From positions 62,001-126,000 of the forward strand of contig NC_091135.1 of NCBI RefSeq assembly GCF_041381155.1: a stretch of 64,000 nt of DNA, read 5' to 3'. The stretch comes from Argopecten irradians. Lineage: Eukaryota; Mollusca; Bivalvia; Pectinida; Pectinidae. This document shows positions 32,381-45,349 of this stretch, one piece after another. A program made the position numbers and the translations under genes. The notes under the pieces are model-generated. The model did not search any database. It was not told where the DNA came from and saw only the letters and a program-made list of their open reading frames with translations. How positions within the stretch are numbered: the stretch's first letter is position 1; each line of letters begins with the position of its first letter.

Positions 32381-35300
32381 GTGAGTTACTATATATTACA
32401 GTAAAATATTTTCTTTTCGGGATATAAACGTCTATGATGTTATTTATCTGTGTTTGAACTATTTTCACTCAATAGGAATATTTTACGTACCATGTACTAC
32501 CCGATAAGGTTTTCCGCGGCTAGTATCTCCAGTTCTGATGGAACGTAACAATTTGTAATCTTCCCGCCGAAAGGATGTTAGCGCGGGAAATCATCTTTTG
32601 GCGCCATTCCATCACCAACAGAAGCAATAGCCCCACACAAATGGTATCAGGTATCACGTGGTACGTGGATTAGTCCCATTAAAACTTCGCGATATCTTAC
32701 TGCCCGCGAAGATACACGAAATTCATGACCTTGTTTATCAACATGTCAATGGTCCTATATATAGCTTTAGATGGATTATAAAAACACAATGGAACAGTTT
32801 TTGGATGGAAACCACTCTAGCAACGGCTTCAAATTAAAAAGACTAATATTCAATCTTAACTGATTCAGGGTCAAGTTACAAATGCGGTATTACTTCTAAC
32901 AAATAAAATTCTTCTAGCTGTAAGAAGAATAATTGATTGTTCACCAAAGTATTAAAACCTCCATGTAGCATGCTTATAAGGGCATATATGTACATGTATG
33001 TACCTATATCGACATAATAAGGATTTGTATGTATGTACCTATATCCACATAATAATGACTATTTTGTTTTCTGTATTGCAGACAAATGTGAAGACAATAA
33101 CATGAAAACTAGTATTTATGTTCCTGGGTGAGTAAAACCTAATTATAATTACAATTTATGTGTGGTTAATTAGAAAACAAAATAGTCATTTCTACATTAT
33201 TATTCAAAATTATATTAACATTCATTTGTATTTCATTTACATTTAAGACTGCTATTGTTATAATTACACCCCGTTTCTCTTCAATAACATACATGTATTT
33301 TCGTTATTACACTGTACATGGCAATATAATTGTTAACATACTTCAACAACATAGACAATTAACGTTTTTTAATATGTTAACTTCAGAAAAGGGTGTTTAT
33401 CTGTCGTTAAGAAAATTGGCAGTGATGCCCCCTGTAAACATATCACCATCTCTGATTGGAGAGACCAGTTGGTCGCCAGTGACTTGATCCGCAAATATTA
33501 TGACCGTCCAGTCTTTAGTACAGGAATTCAGAATTATTTGATTGGTAAGAATTATTTTCTCACTAGTTTATATAAGCAGTTGACAATGTTCCTCATAAAG
33601 AGCTACATTTGTATCAGATTATTGCACACAGTGCTTCTTGCTCGTCATGCGCCAAGAATTTCTCAGTTGATCCAATCTGATTAAAATACAGATCCTTATT
33701 ATCACTACGTTAGATAAGAGGATCTGAGAAAATCCCATTAGGGTTCATGTCCAGATGACCTTTGTAAACGGCCAATCAAGTTGCTGCTGGCAAAATTTTG
33801 ACAGTGAATTTCAGGGGACGAAATAGTTTGAAAATTTGTCAGAATTATTTCCGTGTACGTAGTCATCTCGCCCAAAGAGCACAATAAAGCTAATCGTATT
33901 TGTATGCAGGGGCGAAATGGCGTTGTCAATTGACAGAGCAACGTGCAGAAAATGCATCTGATCTGAATTACAAGTGGTATAAAGGTCATCCGAACATGAC
34001 CCTTAATCGGATTTTCTCAGATCCTCTATTGAACGGAGTGGTTATAAGGATCTGTATTTCAATCAGATTGCCAGTTGATCCTGATTAACTCGAACCCCTA
34101 TACATGTTTATCTGGAATATCAGGAGAATTTTATTAGTAACGAAAACACCCAAACAACCAATAATAATATCGCTTTATTTGATATTTACATAATAAATAT
34201 AAGGAAATAAACGAGAACAAATATGCGACAAATATGTGACAAACTTTATTATCACTATGATAAAAAATAATTCATGTTAGCAAGTAAGACAATACAGATG
34301 ACATGTCTGAACTTTTCTTTATGTTTAACCTTTGTTTTCGGGGTTTACCAGACGTCAATAACGAGGAAAGGAACTTTCAGTGGAAACACTTCATAAGGGG
34401 AAAGTCTAAACGCCTTACCTTCACCGCCTGGTACGAAAAATGGTCATCTTTGATTACATTTTTATTAATATTTCCATTAAAATAACAAGATGAATGTAAT
34501 ATTACTTACTTTGTGACTTTATCATGGCGGCAGTTTGAAAAGAAAGACATAATTGTGACTACAAAATGAAATAAGTCTACGTGTATAACACTATTGGCAT
34601 CACTTCTTTACAATTGCAAGCGTCATTCTAATATCAATTAGATTTATCCTTGTTCCGCTAGTAAAGGTCACACTTCAGTAAACACTGCAATATTATTTAT
34701 TTGTTATTGAAGAGATGCCTTTATTCAAAGGAATCAATAAATTAACCTGTTTATTGAGACTTGTTTGCTTATTTCTATCATTGATCAACTCAATCTTTGA
34801 ATAATATTTCTTCTTAATTCATTAATATTATTTCTTTATTTCTTTTAATTTAATTTCTATAAATCTACTGAATATTTGACCTACTTTTCACCAGGAAAGG
34901 GTACGATTATGGGGATGAGTATAGCACCTGTGTTGGCATCACGCCGTTTGCAGACGTGTTCAGTAACTGGGTATACAGCCTTTGTTCTATGGATCATTAC
35001 ATCTGTCTCAACACAACAGGGATTAAGAATGATGCCGTACAATTACGTAAGAACGGCCATCCTCGATCTCCATGGATTACTATCACTGCCGTATCCTCAT
35101 TTGGGCTACATTGAACAACCACCCTCGATCTCCAGGGACTATTGTCACTTCCATGCCCATTTGCACTACAATGGACCGACACCCTCTGTCCCTCCGTGAT
35201 TACTATCACTGTGTTATCAATACTTGGGCTAAGCTACTTTAGAAATTTAACAATGATAAATTCGCGCAATCACCAAAATTGTTATATAAATGATACACAG

Positions 35301-38300
35301 AAAATAAAATTAGTTCAATCCTATTTCAGCGCACTGCATCTCTATAAGCTTTAACCTTTCTACCTGTGGCATCTATGGTCTATATAGATGCCAGAGCTTT
35401 GCAGACAATATTCATAATGCGCGCTAGCGCATTATAAGATGATTGTCTGTAAAGCTCTGGTATCTACTGTATATATACCACAAATGCTATAGGAAGATAG
35501 TTTAATACATATACATACATAATTAACTCATTTTGGGGTCTCTGCATTAACATTGTTTAAGCTAGACCAGGAAAACTGTTTATCAACTACGATTTAATCC
35601 ACGAGTCGGGAATGAGAATGATGGCTGACACATTGATAGACTTATTGTTATGAAAAAATCATATTTTCTATATGAAATGCATTGCTTATATATTACCGTT
35701 TTACATATATTTATAGCTACATGTAGGTACAATTTTACAACAGACCTATATAAAAGAAATGGCTTTTTTTTATTAATTTTGGGGGAAATAAAACGCCATT
35801 CTCTTCAGTTTATCAAACATTTCAAAATAAGCAAGGAACTTTAAAACACATTGAAATAGCTATCGGTTTGATATTTCAGCTACACGTGTTCCTGATACCG
35901 ACGATGTCAGCACAATATCTACAAACGTCCTTGACCGCATGTTCCAGTGTCGTCAGACAAAGGAATTCATACTGTCGTACTTTGTTTGCAATCACAGAAC
36001 TAACTGTATGGATCGGTCAGATGAAGACAAGTGTCCAACAAGTAAGACAAAACATTATTCACCATATGAACAAAATTTATCATCTCTATTATTATATACT
36101 TTGCAAATAAATATTAAAGACCTTATTGTTTAACTGTTACATTAATCACAAGAGATAGAATACACCTTCGTGTAAAATTGTGAATATTTTAATAACTTAA
36201 ATGATGACTCGAAAACAATCTTACTTCAATACAGATCCTCATTTTCACACCGCTTCAGATGCTTCTATCGAACCGAGAGATAATATGGAAAGGTATTTTA
36301 TTCAGATTGTCCTAGAAAACCACATTAATTAAGCGTTTCATATTAAGTTTGGTGTGAAAAAATGGCGAGACCTAACATAGGAAACATTAGACATATAGAG
36401 TTACTTCGTTAAATAGGAATTTAATTTGGTAGCTCTAGCATTGTTTCCCGTAACCACAAGCCTCATAGAATACTTGAAATATGCAATCAAAACGAAATAA
36501 ACACATCCCGCAACAAACATCTTCGTCATCGAGCATCTCGCATTCCAGCTAGACTGTGAATTGCCGTAATGTGCATATTTAAAATCTAATACCCATAACA
36601 TTTCATTCATAAATTACACTTCTGAGTTTCATGAAACAATAGAATCACGTTGATGCATCCTTGCAATAAAAGACGATTGATTTTTTCTTTCTCTTCAGGC
36701 GAGACGGATGGATCCCTTTTCAGCTGTGACAATGGAAAGGTTATATCACTAAATCTAGTGTGCGACTATTACCCGGACTGTTACGATGGGTCGGACGAAC
36801 ACAACTGCTGTAAGATATATTTACGTTACTACATAAGAAAATCTGTATTTACCGTCATACAGATGGACCGAGGAAATGTGTCGGATAAAACAGGGTGTCT
36901 GTATGATAAGTGTCGCCAAAAACCTGACGAAAATATAGCATTAAAAATCATGTATGTTAGGAGCTGAAATTTATTTCAGAACCAGAAAAAGATGTCACTT
37001 ATTAATTAAAATTAAACGTTTGAGGGCGCATTTCATTTAGAACTGTAACGTAACGTTGCTTAAAAGGTCGGTAAAGACAGTTAGAAAAATAGCAATATGT
37101 TGCAGTTCTGTTTCTAAACACGAAACATGGTATATATTTGTATATAAAGAGTGTAGCCATTTATAGTTAAAGGTTGTCTCACGATCAGTTGTAGGGTAAT
37201 GTTGTCATCAGCACCAGTTGTAGGGTAAGGTTGTCTCACCACAAGTTGTAGGGTAAGGATGTCTCACGATCAGTTGTAGGGTAAGGATGTCTCACGATCA
37301 GTTGTAGGGTAAGGATGTCTCACCACCAGTTGTAGAGTAAGGATGTCTCACCATCAGTTGTAGACTAAGGTTGCCATCAGCACCAGTTGTAGAGTAACGA
37401 TATCTCACCATCAGTTGTAGACTAAGGTTGTCATCAGCACCAGTTGTAGAGTAAGGATGTCTCACCACCAGTTGTAGGGTAAGGATGTCTCACCACCAGT
37501 TGTAGGGTAAGGATGTCTCACCACCAGTTGTAGGGTACGGATGTCTCACCACCAGTTGTAGGGTAAGGATGTCTCACCACCAGTTGTAGGGTAAGGATGT
37601 CTCACCACCAGTTGTAGGGTACGGATGTCTCACCACCAGTTGTAGGGTAAGGATGTCTCACCACCAGTTGTATCCATTCTGACTGTGGTCGTTTATTACA
37701 GGATGTCGGGGTTTATTTATCTCACTGAACTAAGTGTGTGATTATTACAGTGATTATTACGATGAATCTGACGAACCTAGATGTTATAAGATAGCATTAA
37801 CAATGGTTTAAAGTTCAGCAATGTACTAATTTTATTAATTATAATATCTAATATTTATTAGAAAAGCTTCACAGTTTGTAAGTGACCTAATATGGACAAA
37901 AACATGTTCTTTAAAACAAGTTGTTTCGGTCTTTTTGACCCACTATTTTTCCATACTGGGTCCCTAACAAACTGTATACCTGATAATATTAGGTAGTATA
38001 TTTACTGCTGTCGAAGGATCGTTCAATTAGATAACTGTTAAATACAGTATGTGTGGACAACAAGTGACTCGGAACTCATTGAATGACTCGAATACGTAAT
38101 CGTTTTCCATTTATGCTAAAAAAATCCTTAAATATTCTTACCAATTTTGTTTTGCCTTTGAAAGTAGTCACCAGAGGTATTATTCACATTGTTACTATCT
38201 CTCGGCTCGAAGCGTACCCTGACCTGATAAATAGATCATCCAAACCTAATAAGAATTATACTAACCTAATACGGCTAATTAATCGTGGATATCACGTGAC

Positions 38301-41300
38301 GTCATTTTACCCCATATGAATACAAAATACATGACTGAGATGGGACACTATGACATATTCAGTGTAAATCAAATCTGATATATTCTTGGCATTGTCGGGT
38401 TTCTCCCATGATACCAGCATTTAAACCCGTTACTAACCTAACAGATATCTTAAAATTCGACCTTAAAATGATATTTGGAACCACTTTTGCATAAGTCCTC
38501 TGTATATTGGTCATCGATAATATTTACGTCTTTAACATACATTTAACAAGAGTTTAACTATTGTTTTTCCCTGGTAACTTGGTGCCACTAATCGAAAGGC
38601 CGATATTCCGAATTTGCATATTACAGAGTTATCTGCACTTGCGGGTATGTATTGATTGTGACGTCATGTGTTTGGGAGTGTAACGTCATACGTTTCGGAG
38701 AAAACAACGTGAATTGCGCTCACGAAATAATGACGTAACAATTGATACCTACCCACAAGGGAGTTAACTCTGTAATATGCAAAGACGGAATACACGGGAC
38801 ATCTACAAAATATCTGAAAGAAAACAATTTAACCCCCACCCCCCTGTCATTTGTCTGATGAAAATGACAATTTTTACATGTTTACTGATAGTGTTACATT
38901 ATCATTACATATTTTTCATATGTTTTACTTTTCTTTTTCTGACTACTTTATAAAAGACTTGTATCTTTGTATGTATGAAGACATATATATATATTATCGT
39001 CTATTATTGTTAAAGCGGGCCATGACATATTTATCCTATTTATCCTATAATGAATTATACCTGAATAAATGACAGAAGTTTTTTGACTCTATAGATAAAG
39101 CCCCGTGTCTGTCTGGCCAGTGGACGTGTCACAATGGACAGTGTATTCCAGACTATGACGTTTGTGATAGTGAATTGGAATGCTGGGACGGGTCGGATGA
39201 ATGGACATCCACGTGTCACGGTATGATGTGAAGTTATGTACAGTCTCTTTGTGTCCTGAACCAAACTTTTCTAAACAGAAAATGTCTCATTAGTTGTTTC
39301 ACTCATCCTGTTGTTTTTTCAAGGTCATCCAAAGCTGATCGAGTCCATCTGGCCTTGTTATTCCAGTCGTCATGTTTCTATATATAGAATGTGTGATAAA
39401 ATCCCTGATTGCCATGACGGAAGTGATGAGAACTCCTGTTTCCTTGGTAACCCTACCTACTCGTGCTCAACTCTGTGTCCCGTCAAGTCCTGTAACGTCA
39501 CGACAGCACGAGTACATCTGGGAGGCAGTGGTGTGTACCGTTATATCTTAGTTGTGCATTCACTTCAGCTGGATATAAAACCTTGATTTGATATGTCCGG
39601 TTTTACCTGCAGAGTTGTCTTTTCTCCCACCATTCACTGATTTGTCACAGGTTATAGCCGTGTGAGCCCTAGGGTATGACAGATTGCGCGCGCTAACCTT
39701 TTGAATCTGAAGACAATTACGTGACGTCATGACTTCATGCGGTGTGGTCGTGGCGTTCATTGTCGATGACGTCATCAATATTTACGCGCAGACAACGGAA
39801 TCATGTTCATGTCGCGGTGAAAATGCTTCTTTAAGGCTATTATCTACTCTTTTTCTTTTGTATATGGGAGAAAAAGAATCATTCCCTACCTGAGGGTATG
39901 ACAACAAAATCACAACCCTCGGTGAATTCCCTGAATGTCCAACCCTCGTCAAACCTCGAGTTTTCATTCCTGAATTACTCCTGGGGTTATGATGTCGTTG
40001 TCACATCCTCTAGATAGGAAAATATTATATTAGTCTATATCGTAATATCAATAACCGTATGTCTCTCCACAATCTTTGCGTAATAGATTAAGTAACATCC
40101 TAGGACTTCTATACCATGTTGTATGTTGCCCAAATTAATTATCGATAATGCCTAAGAATAAAATCAAAATCTGAAAGTATTGAAACCATTACAGAAATAT
40201 CCTAAAACACTAAAGCTATGAATTAATTATACTGTATTTATCAGAATATTACTCTCCAGATAGTCCAAAAAATTAGTCTAAGCAATCAGCAACATTTTCT
40301 TCTGTACAAATACAAATATGACATTGTCTCTGCACCCAATATTTCCTACATATACTCACTGTATAATTCAGGGGCTTTATCATTTGAGTTCAATTAAAAT
40401 TTACTTTCATTTCTGAACAATTGTCAGGGTATGAAACAGTCTCCTGCTTCTATCACAATTCGACCGTGTCGATGATGACGTGGCCGTTTTCCGCTTACAT
40501 AGACACATCACCTGGCAACGAGGACTGCTTCTTCACCATTCAGCAAGCAGGATCTGTCTTTATCAACCTGGTTACCACACAGGCTGTGCCAATACAGTAT
40601 AAAAGTGAACACATACTGAAGGAACTGTTAAGGCGGTCTCGGCAGTGCTACCAGTATGTGGAATTTTGTTATCGTACCGAGTCTGCACTACCGCCAACCA
40701 TCTTGTTCTCAAGTGATCGAGATGGACGTCGCATGCGTAACTTTACCATCTGTGCCACAGTGAGGAATAGCTGTGACCACTATTTTGGGTAGGTAGTTTT
40801 ATAGAAGAGATGCTGTAAATATTTAGTAACATTTCACACAAGCAATTTAGATTTGGTTGGTTTAAACATATTGTATTTGTGCTTAAGAGATTATACTTAT
40901 GAACCTCCGAATGACCCCTGACCTAGAATTGTAACATCTCGGGACGTACTAGTGGAGCGTTTATACTTCCGAAAGAATCGATCACACCGAAGATTTGATA
41001 GGCGACACGCTGATTGGCTAACCATAGGGGTCATGCTGAGTTGACTACGAACGGAGAGTTGTTAGATCTTGTATTGAAGCGTAACGTAGAGCATCGTACA
41101 TGTAGTTTAGGGGATTTAATTAGATTGATGAACCGACCTCTCCGTAAAAACTGAATGATGATATATCAAGAAATATAAGAAAAATACCCATTAATACATC
41201 GTAAAATTTGGTGAATGGTCGTTCTGTACAGGTGTGTTAATGTAAAGGATACAGATCATCCCTCGTGTCACGGTAAGACGACTGTCCTGACGGGTAGTGA

Positions 41301-44300
41301 TGTACCGATCCGCTGGATTCAGCCAAGGTCTAACGAGAAACCAAAGACAATTTTACTTATCTCGCCGCCAATCTGTGAGGAAGGTATGTGATATGAATAT
41401 TTCCGTTATAGATAAGACTGTAGTGGTAGACCGGTTAAGGACATTTACCTTCGGGGCAAGTTCAGGTTACTTACCGTATAAAGGTCGCTGTCTGTCTCCA
41501 AAATACTCCGGATTTCTCGTTTTACGCCTGACCCATCTTTTGGCTGACCATGGTCGTTCATGTGATGTTAAACATAATGAAAGCAAGCCATCTTATCATG
41601 ACTGAAGTTGAAAATTAGCGTTTGTCGTTGGTATCAATGATAAAGGAACAGCTTCACTGTTCTTTGTCAACTTTTTATCCAATGGATCTACTTTTAAAAA
41701 AATGTAAACACAGGTTTTGCATTAAACAGGAGACTATTCACGTATTATGTGATTATTAAACCACAATGTAGTCACCGTGCCCTTGTCGGTAAGTAAATCC
41801 ACATAATGTAGCCAGAGCACCTTGCAAAACTTAAACAGAGAATATCTTATTTCGGTGAAAAAGTCCATGAGATCAATGTATGCGATCTAATAATAATATT
41901 GCTGTTCACGTTGTAATTTATCTCTTTTTATATTTTAAGATGATGATCTAATCGACCTGAAGTACTCTGAGCCCCAGATGATGTGTCAGAACGGTATGAC
42001 GTACTACCCACATCATCAATGTCTGATGGACTTTGATGTCACTGGAGAACCCAGTGCATGCCTGGATTTGACTCATCTACAAAATTGTGGTAAATGAATA
42101 TGTTCGTTCAATTTTTTTAGGATACTTGAATAACATTTTATGAGACAGATTTTACACCAAGACTCCGTTAGATGTAACAGTGTTCGATTTCCCTAATCCC
42201 GGATTACATTTGTCATACGCCTAAAGCATAGATATGTAGTCAACTCAATTTCACATCGTCATTACAAATGTTGTAAAAAATATTATAGTAATTTGTATAA
42301 ATAAACAGGCAACATGAAGTCATTGAGAGTGGTTTATAATGTTTAATATGTATTGTCGTTATATCTGTCCCTGTATCTTGTAAGATATGTGTAACTTTCA
42401 ATAAAGCACCATATGGTGTGTGTCAATCAAGCATTCCTACACATTCAAAATAAAAGAGTTTTAATCTAGGAACATTGATTTTTATTCTAAATGTTAGTTA
42501 AAGATGCTCCACCGCTGACAAATGCATATGTAGTAATTTTCCATTGTCAACAACAGGAGCAGACTATTTAGTATTTTTCTTCAGTTACAAAAGTTACTAA
42601 CACACAATTACCATAATTGAAATGGTGAGCTTTTGATTTTACATCAAGATCAAAATATTAAAAATATTTTGTTGCATCCCGGAAAAATTCCATGGTACAT
42701 GCTCTATATGGAATGCACCGAAAGCAAAATAAATTATTTTAATTCATTTTTGTGTTAATTAGATATATAAATGCACGATTCAACATTGTTCAAATGATGG
42801 GTATCATTTATGCTCTGTCGGCGGTGGAGCATCTTTAAGGTATTTGTAATATTCACAACACAAACGTTACATCTTGATTTATTCTTCTGTCAGAAAACTT
42901 CACTTGTCCAGTTAACTTTGTGAAATGTCCGCACTCCTACTGTGTCCACGCCAGGTTCCTTTGTGATGGTATTTCTCACTGTCCTAATACGGAGGACGAA
43001 CGGGAGTGTGGTAGGTACAAAACGTGTATATCGGACTGTAAATAAATATTGATTGTGACGTCATGTGTTTGTAAACGTCTTGAATGTAAGAAATGAATTA
43101 ATTATTCGTTTCCGTGATATCGATAGTAATCCCAGCTTGTTACATTGATCAATCTGGTAAATACTACTAAGTACATGAATGCATAAACATAACTGAATTT
43201 AACTTCATTTAAATTATGCGACAGCAATTGTTAATTTATAGATTCATTCGGCTGCCCTGGATATTTCCGATGTCAAAACAGTAAGACGTGTATCCCCCTG
43301 GAACAAGTCTGTGACGGTATCAGACAATGTCCACGAGCTGACGACGAACGTCACTGTGACGTCATTTGTCCAGACAGCTGCTCCTGTCGTGGCTTACTCT
43401 TCCACTGTGTGGACAATCAAGCCAACAACTCTCAGTTATTTTACGATTTACCGAAAACGATAAAAGGATTAAATGTTCGAACCCGTCTCTCTGAATGGAC
43501 AAATCATCTTCCTCTTACGTTTCCTGCCATTTTATCTCTGTCCATGAATCATTGTCAGATCGCCTCTCTTTTCTTTGGTAACTACTCGGTATTAACTGGT
43601 CTAGAATCGCTCGTGTTTCTTGACCTTAGTTATAATGACATTCGGACTTTACCTGCTGAAACATTCGCAATGGTGCCGAGCTTGGAATCCCTCATATTGT
43701 CTGATAATCCTATAGTTAATATTGAAGACATGGCATTTTCGGGTTTACGTTTGCTTAAAACACTAAATTTATATGGTTTACAACTTAGAAAATTATCATC
43801 TGACGTTTTTGTTGACTGTGATGCTCTGCACTGTTTGAACCTGAGCTCAAACCAAATAGAAACGATAGGCCCGGGAACATTTAAACCCCTTACTGACCTA
43901 AAGACTCTAGATCTGAGTAAAAATTATATAGAGTTGAAGGAAGACATATTTGATGGTTTATCTAGACTAGAGACACTTTATGTTGACTCTTACACTCTCT
44001 GTTGTACAAGACCAGTTTCAGTGACGGACGCCAACTGCTTTGCACCACGAGACAACATCTCCTCATGTTCAGATCTGATCCGCCTGTATGTTTTGAGAGC
44101 TGCACTGTGGATCATGGCCGTGTGCGCAACATTTGGAAATCTTTCTGTTTTGATATATAGATTGAAATATGATCGGATAAATCTGACGAAAAGTTACTCC
44201 ATATTTGTCATCAACTTATGTTTGTCCGACATGTTAATGGGTGTTTATATGATTATTATAGGCGTAGCTGATGCTTTGTACAGAGATATATACGTCTGGG

Positions 44301-45301
44301 AAGAGAAGTCTTGGCGTCAAAGCATTATGTGTACTTTGAGTGGAGTCTTATCCATGATTTCAAGTGAAACATCTACTTTCTTGATTCTATTGATATCCCT
44401 TGACCGGACTATTGCGATCGTCTTTCCGTTTTCTTTACGACAATTTAAAATGAAGTCTGCAGTACTGATATCTGTCACACTTTGGATTATTGGTGTTTTA
44501 ATTGCTCTACTTCCGGTGACAATGTACAAGGATTACTTTCGTGGAGAGTTTTATAGTTCATCCGGTGTATGTCTAGCACTTCCGTTGTCGGGTACAGCCA
44601 CGCCAGGTTCGGAATATTCAGTTGCCATCTTTGTTGGTTTGAATTTTGTCATTTTCCTAACAATAGCAGTTTGCCAAGTTGTCATCTTCCGGGAAAGCCG
44701 AACTCATCGGTCACTAAGAAGAACAACAAGTAAACACAACTCAGACATTAGAGTAGCTCGAGGACTCACGGCAGTGATCGCTACGGATTTCCTCTGCTGG
44801 TTTCCTATTGGTGTCCTTGGTACGTAACCGTTATTTTAACTTATCAGAGTAATAAATATTTAGAGGAATAACTCAGTTATTGTATGCTTCAATATCCGAT
44901 ATAAGATATCGATAAATAGCAGTGGTTTGTCATTCTTCTCGATTCTATTTAAACTTTGACAGTGCTACGGGTTGATAGATGATTATTGATGTAGATGCTG
45001 CTGCAACAAGATACGGTATGATTATCGTTAAATCATTGATGACCTATTTTGTAGTTACATGGAGGTTCTTTGTAGGACAATTAATCAGTTTGTAAGAATA
45101 TGGACGCCCTTTTCATACTATCTTACCTGTTTTGTAGGTATATGGACATCCTGTGGAGGTAGTGTGTCGGGTGATACCTACGCCTGGATCATGGTTTTAG
45201 TACTCCCCCTTAACTCTGCAATAAATCCTTTCCTCTACACTTTGGCTAACACGTGGAACAGGAGACAGGTGTTGTATGATTGTATAACATAATGCAGAAT
45301 G

Positions 45302-45349
<48 letters not shown>

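Noticed and set aside
36235..36292. Exon-like 58-nt segment (CAG|ATCC ... GAAAG|GTATTT) between receptor exons 6 and 7
   Set aside because: Including it breaks the phase of exon 7, so it is left out; a poison or alternative exon remains possible.
37168..37674. CRISPR-like regular array
   Set aside because: Units are contiguous 28-bp repeats without unique spacers, in a eukaryotic intron: a minisatellite.
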